The notes under the pieces are model-generated. The model ran no database searches. It was not told the origin of the DNA and was given only the letters and a program-made list of their open reading frames with translations. From the NCBI GenBank assembly GCA_023476565.1, contig JAMCVZ010000035.1:19252-83251 (forward strand): a stretch of DNA of 64,000 nt, read 5' to 3'. The stretch is from Nitrospirota bacterium (lineage in GTDB: Bacteria; Nitrospirota; Thermodesulfovibrionia; Thermodesulfovibrionales; Dissulfurispiraceae). Below, piece by piece: positions 52,065 to 63,874 of the stretch (position 1 is its first letter; each line of letters starts with the position of its first letter). A program made the position numbers and the translations under genes.

Positions 52065-55000
52065 TTATTCTACTTCAACCTTTTCGTGCTCAAGCTGCAT
52101 CGCGTAGAAATCGCCTTTGATGAAGGTCTCCCTGTAGGGGAGCATCCCCGAACCGGCAGGAATAACCCTTCCCATTATAACGTTTTCTTTCAGGCCCCTC
52201 AGCTCGTCCACCATTCCGCTCAGCGCGGCCTCGGTAAGGACCCTGGTCGTTTCCTGGAACGATGCGGCCGATACCCAGCTTTCGGTTGACAGGGACGCCT
52301 TGGTAATGCCGAGGAGGAGCGGCCTGCCCTGTGCGGGTTTTCCGCCTTCGGATTTTACCCGTTCGTTCTCTTCGGCAAACACCATCCTGTCGACTTCATC
52401 TCCGATGAGGAATTCGGTGTTTCCTGAATCCTCGATGCGTATCTTCCTCATCATCTGGCGTACGATAACCTCTATATGCTTGTCGTTAATGGAAACGCCC
52501 TGCAGCCGGTAAACCTTCTGCACCTCGTCAACGAGATAACCCTGCAGCTCCTTAGGCCCGAGTATGTCGAGGATGCTGTGCGGGTTTACCGCCCCATCCA
52601 TCAGCGGCTCGCCGGCCTTGACCCAGTCACCCTCATGAACGGTGACATGCTTGCCTTTCGGAATGAGGTACTCTCTCGATTCTCCGCCGCCTTTCACAAC
52701 AACGACTCTCATTCCCTTGTGGGCGCCCCTGAATTCCACGATACCGTCCACCTCGCTGACGATCGTCTGCTCCTTCGGTTTCCTTGCCTCGAAGAGTTCC
52801 GCTACCCTGGGGAGACCGCCGGTAATGTCCTTGGTCTTCGTGGTTTCCCTCGGGATCTTCGCAAGAATATCGCCCGGAGCCATGATATCGCCCTTGTCGA
52901 CGAGTATGTGCGCTCCGGCAGGCAGCAGATACCGCGCGGGGTTGTTTGTCCCGGGACTCTTTACCGTCTTGCCGTGCTCATCCTTTATCGATATTCTCGG
53001 CCTCATGTTGGCGGGATAATCTATGACAACCTTATGGGCGAGACCGGTTGTTTCATCCACTTCCTCTTTGAAAGTAACTCCTTCAATGATGTCGCCGAGG
53101 GCTATCCTTCCGCCGATTTCCGTCAGGATCGGCGTGGAGTACGGATCCCATTCCACCATCCTCTGGTTCGCCTCGACCTTCTGGCCGTCCTCAACGAAGA
53201 TCCTTGCGCCGTAGACAATGTTGTACTTCTCTTTCTCCCTGCCTGATTTATCGACAATGGCGATCATAGCATTACGGTTGAGGACGATAAGCACACCCTC
53301 TTTGTTTTTAACCGCGCTGAGGTCTATGAACTTGGCGAAGCCGCCATTCTTGGGAGCAAGGGTTGCCTGCTCGATAACCTTCGTTGCGGCGCCGCCGATA
53401 TGGAAGGTTCTCATGGTAAGCTGCGTGCCGGGCTCACCGATCGACTGGGCGGCTATGATTCCTATAGCCTCTCCTATCTCGACCTTCCCGCCTCTCGCAA
53501 GGTCCCTTCCGTAGCATTTGCCGCATACACCGACCTTAGAATGGCAGGTAAGTACCGACCTTATCTTTACCCTGTCGATTCCCGCATCAACGATCTTTCT
53601 GGCGAGCTCGTCATCGACCTCCATGTTCCTCTGCGCGATAATCTCGCTGGTAACAGGGTCTTTCACCGTCTCCGCGAGCGTCCTTCCGAATATTCTTTCT
53701 TCCAGCGCCTGTATGATTTCACCGCCCTCGATAAGCGGCACGACCGTGATGCCTTCCCGTGTTCCGCAATCCTCTTCGTTAAGAATGACATCCTGCGCGA
53801 CGTCCACAAGTCTCCTGGTCAGATATCCCGCATTCGCTGTTTTCAACGCCGTATCCGCAAGGCCCTTTCTGGCGCCGTGTGTCGAGATGAAGTACTGCAA
53901 GGGAGTAAGGCCCTCTCTGAAGTTGGCAGTAATCGGCGTTTCGATAATCTCGCCCGAAGGCTTTGCCATCAGGCCCCTCATACCCGCGAGCTGCCTTATC
54001 TGCGCGGCGCTGCCTCGCGCGCCTGAATCCGCCATCATGAAGATGCTGTTGAAAGACCTCCTCTCCTTGATCTCCTCTTCGGAAAGGGATCTGCCTTCCT
54101 CGGCGCCCAGTTCGACCATCATTTCATCGGCGACTTTCTCAGTTACGTTCGCCCAGATGTCGATAACCTTGTTGTAACGTTCACCCTGGGTGATAAGACC
54201 GTCTGCGTACTGCCTCTGGACTTCCATGACTTCCTGTTCGGCATCCTTTATCAGATCGGCCTTTTTAGACGGGACGTGCATATCGTCGATGCATATGGAA
54301 ATTCCCGAATTGGTGGCGTATTCGAAGCCCAGCTTCTCGATACTGTTCAGGAATACGACGGTCTCTCTCTTCCCGGACACTTTATGGATATACTCGATCA
54401 GCTTTCCGAGTTCCTTTTTCGTCAGTTCCCTGTTGATCGCCGAGAACGGGATCCCCCTGGGCAGTATCTCGCCGAAGATGATCCTTCCGGCCGTCGTCTC
54501 GACAACGCTGCCGTCCATCCTCACCTTTATCTGAGCATGCTCATCCACCACGCCCGAATCATAGGCCACACGAACGTCTTCGGGATCGGCAAACAACTTG
54601 CCTTCTCCTTTGACTCCCTTCCTCAGTTTTGTAAGATAGTAGAGCCCCAGGACCATGTCCTGTGTAGGGACAACGATAGGTTTTCCGTTGGCCGGGGAAA
54701 GGAGGTTGTTTATCGAAAGCATGAGCACCCTCGCCTCTATCTGCGCCTCAATGGACAGGGGGACGTGCACAGCCATCTGGTCTCCGTCAAAATCGGCGTT
54801 GAACGCCGTACAAACGAGCGGATGGAGTTTTATCGCCTTGCCCTCGACGAGCATGGGGTCGAACGCCTGGATACCGAGCCTGTGCAGGGTCGGCGCACGG
54901 TTCAGAAGAACGGGATGTTCGCTTATCACATCCTCAAGCGCGTCCCAGACTTCGGGCCTTTCCTTTTCCACAAGCCTTTTCGCCTGCTTTATGGTGGTTG

Positions 55001-56174
55001 CATAGCCTTTTTCTTCGAGCTTGTTGAACACAAAGGGCTTGAAGAGTTCAAGGGCCATGCGTTTCGGCAACCCGCACTGGTTCATCTTGAGTTCAGGACC
55101 GACCACGATAACCGAACGTCCGGAATAATCGACTCTTTTCCCGAGCAGGTTCTGCCTGAAACGCCCCTGCTTGCCTTTGATCATGTCGCTCAGCGATTTG
55201 AGAGCGCGCTTGCCTCCGGCCTTCAAGACCTTGGCCCTCTTGCTGTTATCAAAGAGCGCGTCAACCGCTTCCTGGAGCATTCTCTTCTCATTCTTTATGA
55301 TAACGCTCGGCGCCTTGAGCTCCATCAGCCTCTTGAGCCTGTTGTTCCTGTTGATAACGCGGCGGTACAGGTCATTGAGGTCTGAAGTGGCGAAGCGCCC
55401 GCCGTCAAGGGGAACAAGGGGCCTCAGATCAGGGGGCAGCACGGGAATGATATCCAGTATCATCCAGTCGGGCTTGTTCTCCGACCTGAGAAAGGCCTCT
55501 ACAATCTTAAGCCTCTTGGTGAGCCTCCTCTTCACGCCGAGTGACGAGACCGCGTCTATCTTCTCTTTCAGTTCCTTTGCAAGAGTATCGAGATTGACTT
55601 TTCTCAGGAGCTCCCGTATTGCATCGGCGCCCATGCCGGCCTTGAACCTGTTGCCGAATTCCGAAAGCTTCTTTTTGTATTCATCCTCGGCAAGCAGTTC
55701 CTTTTCCTTGAGCGGCGTGTCGCCTCCGTCTATCACGATGTACTCTTCGAAATAGAGCACCTTCTCAAGCTGCCGTATCGTCATATCGAGAAGGGTCCCG
55801 ATCCTGCTCGGAACTCCCCTCAGGAGCCATACATGGGCAACGGGGGTCGCAAGCTCTATGTGGCCCATTCTCTCCCTTCTGACCTTCGACTGGATAACTT
55901 CAACGCCGCACTTGTCGCATATGACTCCCCTGTGCTTCATCCTCTTGTATTTTCCGCAGAGGCATTCCCAGTCCTTTACAGGGCCGAATATTTTTGCACA
56001 GAAAAGCCCGTCGCGCTCCGGCTTGAAGGTACGGTAATTAATGGTCTCCGGCTTTTTTACTTCCCCATAAGACCATTCCCGTATCTTCTCGGGAGAGGCA
56101 AGCTTTATTCTTATGGCATCAAAATCCTTCGGATTTTTCGGTTTTTGAAATAGGGCATAAATATCTTCTATCAA
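52065..56174 (-). CDS. rpoC: DNA-directed RNA polymerase subunit beta'
   Basis: 1369 residues from a TTG start at 56174, which gives (M)[23 protein letters not shown] lies 7-8 bp upstream inside the end of rpoB, and the rpoB stop is 1 bp away; the longer ATG frame (56219) would add 15 basic residues read from rpoB sequence. Zinc ribbon [25 protein letters not shown], the catalytic NADFDGD loop, the second zinc site CGTREG...[13 protein letters not shown] and the C-terminal region are intact. No long lineage-specific insertion was noticed. Confidence 0.97.
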   Translation of the reverse strand: MIEDIYALFQKPKNPKDFDAIRIKLASPEKIREWSYGEVKKPETINYRTFKPERDGLFCAKIFGPVKDWECLCGKYKRMKHRGVICDKCGVEVIQSKVRRERMGHIELATPVAHVWLLRGVPSRIGTLLDMTIRQLEKVLYFEEYIVIDGGDTPLKEKELLAEDEYKKKLSEFGNRFKAGMGADAIRELLRKVNLDTLAKELKEKIDAVSSLGVKRRLTKRLKIVEAFLRSENKPDWMILDIIPVLPPDLRPLVPLDGGRFATSDLNDLYRRVINRNNRLKRLMELKAPSVIIKNEKRMLQEAVDALFDNSKRAKVLKAGGKRALKSLSDMIKGKQGRFRQNLLGKRVDYSGRSVIVVGPELKMNQCGLPKRMALELFKPFVFNKLEEKGYATTIKQAKRLVEKERPEVWDALEDVISEHPVLLNRAPTLHRLGIQAFDPMLVEGKAIKLHPLVCTAFNADFDGDQMAVHVPLSIEAQIEARVLMLSINNLLSPANGKPIVVPTQDMVLGLYYLTKLRKGVKGEGKLFADPEDVRVAYDSGVVDEHAQIKVRMDGSVVETTAGRIIFGEILPRGIPFSAINRELTKKELGKLIEYIHKVSGKRETVVFLNSIEKLGFEYATNSGISICIDDMHVPSKKADLIKDAEQEVMEVQRQYADGLITQGERYNKVIDIWANVTEKVADEMMVELGAEEGRSLSEEEIKERRSFNSIFMMADSGARGSAAQIRQLAGMRGLMAKPSGEIIETPITANFREGLTPLQYFISTHGARKGLADTALKTANAGYLTRRLVDVAQDVILNEEDCGTREGITVVPLIEGGEIIQALEERIFGRTLAETVKDPVTSEIIAQRNMEVDDELARKIVDAGIDRVKIRSVLTCHSKVGVCGKCYGRDLARGGKVEIGEAIGIIAAQSIGEPGTQLTMRTFHIGGAATKVIEQATLAPKNGGFAKFIDLSAVKNKEGVLIVLNRNAMIAIVDKSGREKEKYNIVYGARIFVEDGQKVEANQRMVEWDPYSTPILTEIGGRIALGDIIEGVTFKEEVDETTGLAHKVVIDYPANMRPRISIKDEHGKTVKSPGTNNPARYLLPAGAHILVDKGDIMAPGDILAKIPRETTKTKDITGGLPRVAELFEARKPKEQTIVSEVDGIVEFRGAHKGMRVVVVKGGGESREYLIPKGKHVTVHEGDWVKAGEPLMDGAVNPHSILDILGPKELQGYLVDEVQKVYRLQGVSINDKHIEVIVRQMMRKIRIEDSGNTEFLIGDEVDRMVFAEENERVKSEGGKPAQGRPLLLGITKASLSTESWVSAASFQETTRVLTEAALSGMVDELRGLKENVIMGRVIPAGSGMLPYRETFIKGDFYAMQLEHEKVEVE

Positions 56175-56175
56175 C

Positions 56176-59100
56176 CTATTCCTCCCTCTTTTTCTTTTTC
56201 TCCAGAAGCTCAACATCAAGGCCCAGACTCTGGAGTTCTTTTATTAATACATGGAAAGATTCCGGCACACCGGGCTCAAGGACGGGATCTCCCTTCACAA
56301 TAGCCTCGTACATGCGCGACCTTCCGCTCACGTCATCGCTCTTTACGGTTAAAAATTCCTGCAGGGTGTGGGCAGCGCCGTACGCCTCCAGCGCCCAGAC
56401 TTCCATCTCTCCCAGTCTCTGGCCCCCGAATTGGGCCTTGCCGCCCAGAGGCTGCTGGGTAACCAGCGAGTATGGTCCGATGGACCGGGCGTGTATCTTG
56501 TCCGCAACGAGGTGGTGCAGTTTCAGCATGTACATGATACCTACCGTTACGGGCCGCTTGAACGGCTCTCCGGTTTTGCCGTCGTGAAGCGTAATCTGAC
56601 CGCTGGACGGGAGCCCCGCCTTTTTCAGGAGGCTCTTGATCTCACTTTCTTTCGCGCCTTCGAATACGGGCGTCGATACATGAAGTCCCAGCGCCCTGGC
56701 AGCCCATCCGAGATGGGTTTCAAGTATCTGCCCGACGTTCATTCTCGAAGGAACACCGAGCGGGTTCAACACTATATCGACCGGCGTGCCGTCGGGCAGA
56801 TAAGGCATATCCTCTTCGGGCAACACCATGGATACGACACCTTTGTTGCCGTGCCGGCCTGCCATCTTGTCACCGACCTGTATTTTCCTTTTCATCGCAA
56901 TGTAGGCCTTAACGACCTTATTGACGCCGGGGGGCAGCTCATCGCCTTTCCTCACCCGCTCTATTCTTTCCTGGTAGCGGCTTTCGAGATACTTTATGTA
57001 CTGGGTTATCTCATTGTTTACCTCTTCGATGCGGGCCCTTGCGGCCATATCGTCAATCTTTATCCTGAGCAGATGATCGTCCTTGACCCTGCTCAACTGG
57101 GCCTCGGTGAGCTTTTTCCCCTTCGGGCAAAGCAGCTCTTTTGACCTGGAATCTTTTACATCCTCTGCAACCTTCTGCCCTTCAAGCAGCTTCCTTATCT
57201 TGCCTGCCTTCTCCTCCTTGAGGATCTTGCTCTCCTCCTCAAAGTCCCTCTGCAATTTGTTGATGTCGTCCTCTTCGATGCTCTTTGTCCTCTCGTCCTT
57301 CTTAATGCCTTTTCTCGAAAAGACCCTGACATCGACGACAACACCCTCTATGCCGGGCGGAACATAAAGACAGCTCTCCTTTACTTCCTCCGCCTTTTCA
57401 CCGAATATGGCCCGCAGGAGCTTCTCCTCGGGGGTCAGCATGGTTTCACCCTTCGGCGTAACTTTACCGACAAGTATATCGCCGGGCTTGACTTCCGCGC
57501 CGATCCTGATGATCCCGCTTTCGTCAAGATCCTTTAAAGCCTCCTCGCCCACGTTGGGGATATCGCGGGTGATTTCTTCGGGACCGAGTTTCGTGTCCCG
57601 CGCTTCCACCTCGAACTCCTCAATGTGAATGGATGTATAGACATCGTCTTTCACGAGCTTTTCATTCAGGAGGATGGCGTCCTCAAAGTTATACCCGCCC
57701 CAGGGCATGAAGGCGACGATAACGTTTTTCCCGAGCGCCAGCTCGCCGAGGTCGGTTGAAGGTCCGTCAGCCAGGATGCTGCCCCGCTTGACCTTGTCGC
57801 CCACATTGACGATCGGCTTCTGGTTCATGCAGGTACCCTGGTTGGAGCGGTGGAATTTGACAAGGTTGTAGATATCAACTCCGCCTTCTTCCGTAGCTCT
57901 TACGACGATCCTCGCTGAATCGACGCTCTCGACTATGCCGGCGCGCCGTGCGATAACCAGCCAGCCGGAATCCCTTGCAGCGGCATGCTCCATTCCGGTA
58001 CCAACGGTAGGCGACTCAGGCTGCAGCAGCGGCACGGCCTGCCTCTGCATGTTCGAGCCCATGAGCGCCCTGTTTGCATCGTCATTCTCAAGAAAAGGGA
58101 TCAGGGACGCCGACACGCTCACGATCTGCTTGGGCGATACGTCCATGTATTGCACTTCTTCAGGGGCGACTATCTTGAAGTCTCCTCCGACCCGCGCGGA
58201 GATCGCCTCGCCTATAAGATTCCCCTTCTTATCCATGGGGGATGTCGCTTCCGCGATGATATGGTTTTCGCCCTCTATTGCGGACAGGTACATGATCTCG
58301 CTCTGAACAGTGCCGTTTTCAACCCTTCTGTACGGCGCCTCTATGAAGCCGAAATCATTGATCTTCGCATAGGTGGCAAGAGAGGTGATAAGTCCGATGT
58401 TCGGACCTTCAGGGGTCTCGATCGGACATATTCTGCCATAGTGGGTGGGATGAACGTCGCGCACCTCAAACCCGGCCCTCTCCCTCGTAAGACCGCCTGG
58501 CCCGAGGGCCGACAGCCTCCTTTTATGGGTTATCTCCGAGAGCGGGTTTGTCTGATCCATAAACTGGCTCAACTGGCTGGAGCCGAAAAACTCCTTGACC
58601 GCGGCCATGACCGGTTTTGCGTTTATGAGGTCATGGGGCATTGCCGCATCGAGCTCGGTGAGCGTCATCTTTTCCTTTATCGCCCTCTCCATACGGACAA
58701 GGCCTATTCTAAAATGGTTTTCGAGGAGTTCGCCGATACCCCTCACCCTTCTGTTGCCGAGATGGTCTATGTCATCCACCTCTCCCTTGCCTGTCCTGAG
58801 GTTCAGGAGATAGCGGACGATTTCGACGATATCCTTATCGGTTAAGACCCTGACATCCAGCGAGATACCCAGCCCGAGCTTTTCATTGACCTTCAGCCTG
58901 CCTACCGGGGAGAGGTCGTATCTCTTGGGATCGAAAAACAACCCGTTGAAGAGTTCCCTGGCAGCATCCTCGGTTGCCGGTTCGCCGGGCCTGAGCTTCC
59001 GGTAAATCTCTTTCAGCGCATCTTCCTGCCGGGTGACTTTGTCCGTCAGAAGCGTCTCCCTGAAAGACGGCAGGTAATTGACATTATCGATAAAGAGCAG

Positions 59101-60111
59101 CCGCAGGGTATCTATCTTAAGCGAGAGTATTTTGTAGAAGATATCCTCTGATATCTCTTTGTTACCATCGAGAATAATTTCACCGGTCGACGGGTCGACT
59201 ATATCCGTCAGCGTCACCCTGCCGATGATCTCGCCCCTTGTTATGGGGATTTCCTTTATGCCCGTCGTCTCCATCTTCTTAAGGGCGACCTTCGTTATCT
59301 TGCTGCCCTCCTTGACGATGACCTCGTTCGACTTTGAAGCGATTATGCTTTGCTTTACCCTCACTCCGGCCAGCACTTCGCTTACCACCCTGGTGAAATT
59401 GTCCTTACCCTTTATTTTTATTTCCTCAACAGGATAAAACGTCTTGAGAAGGTCCTCGTTGGAATATCCAAGCGCCTTCAGGACTATGGTTGCAGGCAAT
59501 TTCCTGCGCCTGTCGATCCTTACATAAAGAATATCCTTTGAATCAAACTCGAAATCCAGCCACGAACCCCTCGCCGGAATCGCCCTCGCTGTATATAAAA
59601 GCCTTCCACTTGCATGGGTCTTCCCCTTGTCAGGAGCGAAATAAACTCCGGGGGAACGATGCAACTGGCTCACTATTACCCTCTCGGTTCCATTTATGAT
59701 AAAACTGCCCGTTTCGGTCATGATGGGCATGTCGCCTATGTATACTTCCTGCTCCCTCGATTCTTTCAGTATCTTTTTGCCCCGCTCATCCTTGTCCCAG
59801 ACATTGAGCTTTACCTTGATCTTAAGCGGCGCGGCGTAGGTCAACCCCTTCATGATACTTTCTCTCGGGGCTATTTTCGGATCGCCCAGCGAATAAGAAA
59901 TAAACTCTATAGATGCAGTATCATTATAATCCGTTATCGGGAACACACTGTTAAAGGCCGAGTGCAATCCCTCGTCCACTCTTTTCTCGAAAGCGATATC
60001 TTTTTGCAGAAATCTATCAAAAGACCTTCTTTGAAATTCCACAAGGTATGGAACATCCAAAACCAGAGGAACCTTTCCAAAATTCAATCTTTCTCTCAAA
60101 ACCTTTGCCAT
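56176..60111 (-). CDS. rpoB: DNA-directed RNA polymerase subunit beta
   Basis: 1311 residues. The rifampicin-region sequence is [61 protein letters not shown] in three readable parts, with wild-type residues at the usual resistance positions (D in FMDQTNP, H in [10 protein letters not shown]). The end [17 protein letters not shown] and the final KKKKREE follow. It starts with AAAAGGAGAGCC-ATG. It is coupled to rpoC, whose ribosome site lies in its last codons. Confidence 0.98.
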   Translation of the reverse strand: MAKVLRERLNFGKVPLVLDVPYLVEFQRRSFDRFLQKDIAFEKRVDEGLHSAFNSVFPITDYNDTASIEFISYSLGDPKIAPRESIMKGLTYAAPLKIKVKLNVWDKDERGKKILKESREQEVYIGDMPIMTETGSFIINGTERVIVSQLHRSPGVYFAPDKGKTHASGRLLYTARAIPARGSWLDFEFDSKDILYVRIDRRRKLPATIVLKALGYSNEDLLKTFYPVEEIKIKGKDNFTRVVSEVLAGVRVKQSIIASKSNEVIVKEGSKITKVALKKMETTGIKEIPITRGEIIGRVTLTDIVDPSTGEIILDGNKEISEDIFYKILSLKIDTLRLLFIDNVNYLPSFRETLLTDKVTRQEDALKEIYRKLRPGEPATEDAARELFNGLFFDPKRYDLSPVGRLKVNEKLGLGISLDVRVLTDKDIVEIVRYLLNLRTGKGEVDDIDHLGNRRVRGIGELLENHFRIGLVRMERAIKEKMTLTELDAAMPHDLINAKPVMAAVKEFFGSSQLSQFMDQTNPLSEITHKRRLSALGPGGLTRERAGFEVRDVHPTHYGRICPIETPEGPNIGLITSLATYAKINDFGFIEAPYRRVENGTVQSEIMYLSAIEGENHIIAEATSPMDKKGNLIGEAISARVGGDFKIVAPEEVQYMDVSPKQIVSVSASLIPFLENDDANRALMGSNMQRQAVPLLQPESPTVGTGMEHAAARDSGWLVIARRAGIVESVDSARIVVRATEEGGVDIYNLVKFHRSNQGTCMNQKPIVNVGDKVKRGSILADGPSTDLGELALGKNVIVAFMPWGGYNFEDAILLNEKLVKDDVYTSIHIEEFEVEARDTKLGPEEITRDIPNVGEEALKDLDESGIIRIGAEVKPGDILVGKVTPKGETMLTPEEKLLRAIFGEKAEEVKESCLYVPPGIEGVVVDVRVFSRKGIKKDERTKSIEEDDINKLQRDFEEESKILKEEKAGKIRKLLEGQKVAEDVKDSRSKELLCPKGKKLTEAQLSRVKDDHLLRIKIDDMAARARIEEVNNEITQYIKYLESRYQERIERVRKGDELPPGVNKVVKAYIAMKRKIQVGDKMAGRHGNKGVVSMVLPEEDMPYLPDGTPVDIVLNPLGVPSRMNVGQILETHLGWAARALGLHVSTPVFEGAKESEIKSLLKKAGLPSSGQITLHDGKTGEPFKRPVTVGIMYMLKLHHLVADKIHARSIGPYSLVTQQPLGGKAQFGGQRLGEMEVWALEAYGAAHTLQEFLTVKSDDVSGRSRMYEAIVKGDPVLEPGVPESFHVLIKELQSLGLDVELLEKKKKREE

Positions 60112-60126
60112 GGCTCTCCTTTTAAT

Positions 60127-60199
60127 CAGTAACGAGTCTAAAGTAACAAGTAACGAGTTTGGGGGTTACTCCTCACTCGTTACTCGTCACTCGTTACTA
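60127..60199. repeat. Inverted short-word element (GTAACGAGT type), rplL-rpoB gap
   Basis: Left: CAGTAACGAGT, AAGTAACAAGTAACGAGTTT; right: ACTCCTCACTCGTTACTCG, TCACTCGTTACTA. It directly abuts the rplL stop and leaves only the rpoB ribosome site free. Confidence 0.75.
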
Positions 60200-60580
60200 T
60201 TACTTTACTTCTACTTTTGCCCCTTCTGCCTCAAGTTTTGCCTTAATGGAGTCAGCCTCCTCTTTTGAGACGCCGGTCTTGACGGGCTTAGGCGCTCCGT
60301 CTACCAGGTCTTTTGCCTCTTTAAGTCCGAGGCCGGTCAACTCTCTGACGACCTTGATGACCTGGATCTTCTTATCTCCGACAGCCGTAAGGACTACGTC
60401 GAAGCTTGTTTTTTCCTCTACAGCCGCTGCCGGCGCGCCTGCAGCCGGCGCCGCTGCAACAGCTACAGGAGCAGCCGCTGTAACACCGTATCTCTCCTCG
60501 AACTCCTTGATAAACTGGGACATCTCAAGGATAGTCATATTATCGATAAAACTGAAAACATCATCTTTTGTAACAGCCAT
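60200..60580 (-). CDS. rplL: 50S ribosomal protein L7/L12
   Basis: 126 residues. The N-terminal dimerisation domain ([19 protein letters not shown]) is followed by the Ala-rich hinge ([16 protein letters not shown]) and the C-terminal factor-binding domain (EKTSFDVVL...[24 protein letters not shown]). It binds L10 in the stalk and recruits translation factors. Confidence 0.98.
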   Translation of the reverse strand: MAVTKDDVFSFIDNMTILEMSQFIKEFEERYGVTAAAPVAVAAAPAAGAPAAAVEEKTSFDVVLTAVGDKKIQVIKVVRELTGLGLKEAKDLVDGAPKPVKTGVSKEEADSIKAKLEAEGAKVEVK

Positions 60581-60603
60581 TTCTCAATATCCTCCTTATA
60601 ATA

Positions 60604-60692
60604 TTATTTAGTGTTTAGTATCGGTGTTTAGTGCCAGTTGGCGGCATTTAATTCCTTCGTTAACTGACACCGTCACTATCAACTGACACTTT
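60604..60692. repeat. Inverted short-word element (AGTGTTTAGT / AACTGACACT), rplJ-rplL gap
   Basis: Left: AGTGTTTAGTATCGGTGTTTAG, TGCCAGTTG; right: TAACTGACACCGTCACTATC, AACTGACACT. The right arm contains the last codons (SVS) and stop of rplJ. Confidence 0.65.
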
Positions 60693-61203
60693 TTTTGTTC
60701 TTCAACGCTTCCAGTGCATACCCAAATTGCGACAAGGTAGCATTCAATGCTCCAGCCAGTTTTGACGCCGGCGCCTGGAATGCACCTGCCATCATGCCCA
60801 GAAGAACCTTCCTCGGCGGCAGCTTGGACATGGCCTTAAGCTCATCGAAAGAACAGAATCTCCCTTCGACAACACCACTCTTCACCTTGAGCTTGTCGTT
60901 CTTGCCGGAATAATCGAGAATCCTCTTGGCTGCGGCAACAGGATCATCAAAACCAAAGGCCAGTCCGGTAGGACCGGTGAGGGAGTCTTTTGCAGCCTCT
61001 ATAGAGGTACCCTTCGCCGCGATAGTGACAAGGGTGTTCTTGGCGACCTTATATTCAGCGCCGACTTCTTTCAGAAGCTTTCTCAGCTCCGAAATCTCGG
61101 CAACGGTCAGCCCCTTGTACTCGGTAAAGATAACAGCCTTTGATTTTGAGAACTTATCCGTCAGTTCGGATATTTGTTGGGTTTTTTTCTCTTTGGTAAT
61201 CAG
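60679..61203 (-). CDS. rplJ: 50S ribosomal protein L10
   Basis: 174 residues if initiated at CTG 61203 (or ATT 61200), giving (M)ITKEKKTQQISEL. AGGAGG lies 6 bp before the CTG, whereas the ATG/TTG options upstream (TTG 61245) run through the ribosome site itself. Core sequence KSKAVIFTEYKGLTVAEISELRKLLKEVGAEYKVAKNTL is typical L10. It forms the stalk base with L7/L12 and autoregulates via its leader. The rare initiation codon is notable. Its C-terminal codons lie inside an inverted-word element. Confidence 0.9.
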   Translation of the reverse strand: MITKEKKTQQISELTDKFSKSKAVIFTEYKGLTVAEISELRKLLKEVGAEYKVAKNTLVTIAAKGTSIEAAKDSLTGPTGLAFGFDDPVAAAKRILDYSGKNDKLKVKSGVVEGRFCSFDELKAMSKLPPRKVLLGMMAGAFQAPASKLAGALNATLSQFGYALEALKNKKSVS

Positions 61204-61237
61204 AACCTTCCTCCTTTCCCAGAGACCAGAGGACAGA

Positions 61238-61318
61238 AATTGCAAAGTGCAAATTTAAAGATGCAAAATCAAGAATTTTAATTTTGCATTTTACATTTTT
61301 CATTTTGCATTGCTGCAT
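61238..61318. repeat. Inverted short-word element (TGCAAAAT / ATTTTGCA), rplA-rplJ gap
   Basis: Left: ATTGCAAAGTGCAAATTTAAAG, ATGCAAAATC; right: ATTTTGCATTTTACATTTTTC, ATTTTGCATTGC. It separates the L10 leader from the rplJ ribosome site. Confidence 0.65.
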
Positions 61319-61404
61319 GTCTCGGTAGGTCAATTAAAGGACAGCTCTCGTGCCGCCCTGCCTACTGTCTCTGACTTTTCTGTATACAGGCAACGCCTGG
61401 TTTA
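61319..61404 (-). ncRNA. Probable L10 leader (rplJ autoregulatory RNA)
   Basis: On the minus strand the segment contains AGACAGTAGGCAGGGCGGC and downstream GACCTACC, so GTAGG can pair with CCTAC. The AGACAGTAGG box is the recognisable core of bacterial L10 leader RNAs, where L10(L12) binds to repress translation. It lies upstream of rplJ, in the expected place. Confidence 0.6.
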
Positions 61405-61407
61405 CTT

Positions 61408-61462
61408 CAGTAACGAGCCTTAAAAAATTTACTTGTCACTCGTTACTTGTTACTCATCACTG
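61408..61462. repeat. Inverted short-word element (GTAACGAG type) after rplA
   Basis: Left: CAGTAACGAGCC; right: ACTTGTCACTCGTTACTTG, TTACTCATCACTG. The left arm is shorter than in the other elements. Confidence 0.6.
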
Positions 61463-61465
61463 TCT

Positions 61466-62155
61466 TTATGCTGTCTTAACTTTTGTAATATCAATCTTTA
61501 CGCCGGGTCCCATCGTGGACGACATGGTAATTCTTTTTATGTATTTGCCTTTCGATGTCGAGGGCTTCGCCTTTACTACGGATTTCAGGATCGCCATGGT
61601 GTTTTCGAGCAGTTTCTCTTTATCGAAGGAGACTTTTCCGACAGGGACTTGTACGATTCCGGCCTTTTCGACTTTATATTCTACCTTTCCGGCCTTTATC
61701 TCCTTAACGGCCTTTGCAATATCAAAGGTAACCGTTCCGAGTTTTGGGTTGGGCATAAGACCTCTCGGACCAAGCACTTTACCGAGCTTTCCGACCAGTC
61801 CCATCAAGTCAGGCGTGGCTACGGTTTTGTCAAAATCCAGCCATCCCTTCTGTATCTTCTCCACGAGATCCTCTGCGCCGATATAATCAGCGCCTGCGTC
61901 CCTGGCTTCTTTTTCCTTTTCACCCTTCGCAAAAACCAGCACCCTTACTTTCTTGCCCGTTCCGTGAGGGAGAACTACCGTGCCCCTTACCATCTGGTCC
62001 GACTTTTTGGGGTCGACCCCGAGATTTATCGACATATCGACTGTTTCGTCGAATTTGGCATAAGAACTCTCTTTAACAAGAGAAATCGCTTCCTCTACCG
62101 AATATTCCTTACTCTTATCTACCTTTGCTTCCGCATTCTCAAGCTTCTTACCCAT
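61466..62155 (-). CDS. rplA: 50S ribosomal protein L1
   Basis: 229 residues. Typical stretches are [77 protein letters not shown] and [13 protein letters not shown]. It binds 23S rRNA at the E-site stalk. Start 13 bp after the rplK stop. Confidence 0.98.
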   Translation of the reverse strand: MGKKLENAEAKVDKSKEYSVEEAISLVKESSYAKFDETVDMSINLGVDPKKSDQMVRGTVVLPHGTGKKVRVLVFAKGEKEKEARDAGADYIGAEDLVEKIQKGWLDFDKTVATPDLMGLVGKLGKVLGPRGLMPNPKLGTVTFDIAKAVKEIKAGKVEYKVEKAGIVQVPVGKVSFDKEKLLENTMAILKSVVKAKPSTSKGKYIKRITMSSTMGPGVKIDITKVKTA

Positions 62156-62168
62156 CCTTAGTCCCTCC

Positions 62169-62597
<429 letters not shown>

Positions 62598-62611
62598 CTA
62601 TCTCCTCCAAA

Positions 62612-62706
62612 TGAAATCGTAAAGCGTAATACGTGATGCGTAACGGGCAACGAACCTAAAAAATATTTCCGAAGCTTTCTCTTTACGCATTACTCACCGC
62701 TCATTA
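62612..62706. repeat. Inverted short-word element (GCGTAATGCGTAA type), nusG-rplK gap
   Basis: Left: GTAAAGCGTAATACGTGATGCG, TAACGGGCAACG; right: CTTTACGCATTACTCACCGC, TCATTACGGAC. Confidence 0.7.
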
Positions 62707-62713
62707 CGGACTT

Positions 62714-63235
62714 TTATGCTTTTTCAACCTGTGTGAAAGCAAGCTCCACAGGTGTCTGTCTGCCGAAAATGCTGACCATAACACGTAACCTGCCGTGGTC
62801 CATATCGACCTCGTCGACGTAGCCTACGAAATTGCTGAACGGACCGTCGGTTATCCTCACGTTTTCGCCCTTTTCGTACTGGCTCTTCACCACCGGCGCA
62901 GGTCCTTTTTCCATCTGCTGGATTATGACATCCACCTCTTCCTCCGGAAGCGGAACCGGTTTGGCCCCGCCGACGAACCCGGTAACGCGCAGCGTGTTCT
63001 TGATAAGGTGCCACGTATCGTCATCAAGCTCCATCTCAACCAGTATGTAGCCGGGATAAAACTTCCTGTCGGATTCCTTCTTTTTCTTCCCTTTCAGTTC
63101 TACAACTTTTTCCGTAGGAATAAGTATTCTCGTGATTTTGTCCTCAAGACCCTTCAGTTTGACCTTTTCCTCTATAGAGATCTTGACCTTCTCTTCATAT
63201 CCGGAATATGTATGGACAACGTACCAGTTTTTCAT
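62714..63235 (-). CDS. nusG: Transcription termination/antitermination factor NusG
   Basis: 173 residues. The NGN domain shows NWYVVHTYSGYEEKVKISIE, YPGYILVEMELDDDTWHLIKNT, and VGGAKPVPLPEEEV. The KOW domain shows GENVRITDGPFSNFVGYVDEVD and VMVSIFGRQTPVELAF. It binds RNA polymerase and couples to Rho or ribosomal S10. Start 4 bp after the secE stop. Confidence 0.98.
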   Translation of the reverse strand: MKNWYVVHTYSGYEEKVKISIEEKVKLKGLEDKITRILIPTEKVVELKGKKKKESDRKFYPGYILVEMELDDDTWHLIKNTLRVTGFVGGAKPVPLPEEEVDVIIQQMEKGPAPVVKSQYEKGENVRITDGPFSNFVGYVDEVDMDHGRLRVMVSIFGRQTPVELAFTQVEKA

Positions 63236-63239
63236 TTCA

Positions 63240-63425
63240 TTACCTTATAAGCAATTTGATTATTTTCGCGAGGCTCAAATCAATAATACCCAGAAAGGCT
63301 GAGGCAATCACTACCGCTGTAATGACGACCCATGTGGAGCCGATAAGCTCATCCTTTGAGGGATAGTTAACTTTTTTAGCCTCAACTTTCACATCATTGA
63401 AAAAAACTTTTACTTTCTCAACCAT
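63240..63425 (-). CDS. secE: Preprotein translocase subunit SecE
   Basis: 61 residues from ATG 63425, chosen because GAGGAGG precedes it; the longer frame adds seven residues over the ribosome site. The short single-helix form has the conserved cytoplasmic motif EAKKVNYPSKDELIGSTWVV and one membrane helix. It stabilises SecY. Confidence 0.96.
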   Translation of the reverse strand: MVEKVKVFFNDVKVEAKKVNYPSKDELIGSTWVVITAVVIASAFLGIIDLSLAKIIKLLIR

Positions 63426-63442
63426 CCCCTGCCTCCTCTCAT

Positions 63443-63527
63443 GCAAATAAGAAATGGGAAATGAGAAATAAATCTCCCGTTTCCTGCCCTCATTTCATAG
63501 TTCTTATTTCTCATTTACCATTTTGTA
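63443..63527. repeat. Inverted short-word element (GAAATGAGAA / TTCTCATTTC), trnW-secE gap
   Basis: Left: AAATAAGAAATGGGAAATGAG, AAATAAA; right: TTTCATAGTTCTTATTTCTC, ATTTACCATTTT. Confidence 0.65.
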
Positions 63528-63604
63528 TGGCAGGCCAGGAGGGATTTGAACCCCCAACCCTCGGATTTGGAGTCCGATGCTCTAGCCGTTAGAGCTACTG
63601 GCCT
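63528..63604 (-). tRNA. tRNA-Trp (anticodon CCA)
   Basis: Acceptor AGGCCAG/CTGGCCT, D arm GCTC...GAGC, anticodon stem TCGGA/TCCGA with loop CTCCAAA, T arm GGGGG-TTCAAAT-CCCTC, discriminator G and an encoded CCA. The location between rpmG and secE is the common bacterial arrangement. Confidence 0.97.
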
Positions 63605-63616
63605 ATCCTTATAAAT

Positions 63617-63725
63617 CCGTCAAGCGTGAAGCGTAATGCGTAATGGGTAAAAGACAAAAACAGATTTTTACGTCTTCTGCCGTTACTCATCACTCATCAC
63701 GCGTTACTCATTACGGTCTTACGCT
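63617..63725. repeat. Inverted short-word element (GCGTAATGCGTAA type), rpmG-trnW gap
   Basis: Left: CAAGCGTGAAGCGTAATGCG, TAATGGGTAAAAGAC; right: GTTACTCATCACTCATCACG, CGTTACTCATTACGG. The right arm reaches into the last codons and stop of rpmG. Confidence 0.7.
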
Positions 63726-63871
63726 TTCGTTTCCTTGTGCAGGTTGTGTTTTCTACAATGCCTGCAATACTTTTTAATCTGGATCTTGTCGGTAGTATTC
63801 TTCTTGTTCTTCATAGTGGAATAGTTCTTGTTTTTACATTCCGTGCACTGGAAAATTATTATCTCTCTCAT
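63719..63871 (-). CDS. rpmG: 50S ribosomal protein L33
   Basis: 50 residues: [26 protein letters not shown]...[18 protein letters not shown], with both zinc-binding CxxC pairs (CTEC, CRHC), so it is the zinc-containing form. The GGAG of its ribosome site is formed by the last codons of tuf (CTG GAG TAA). Confidence 0.97.
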   Translation of the reverse strand: MREIIIFQCTECKNKNYSTMKNKKNTTDKIQIKKYCRHCRKHNLHKETKA

Positions 63872-63874
63872 TTC

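Noticed and set aside
54276..55385. 369-codon plus-strand frame inside rpoC
   Set aside because: It lies wholly antisense to well-conserved rpoC codons with no ribosome site or protein motif; a shadow of codon bias.
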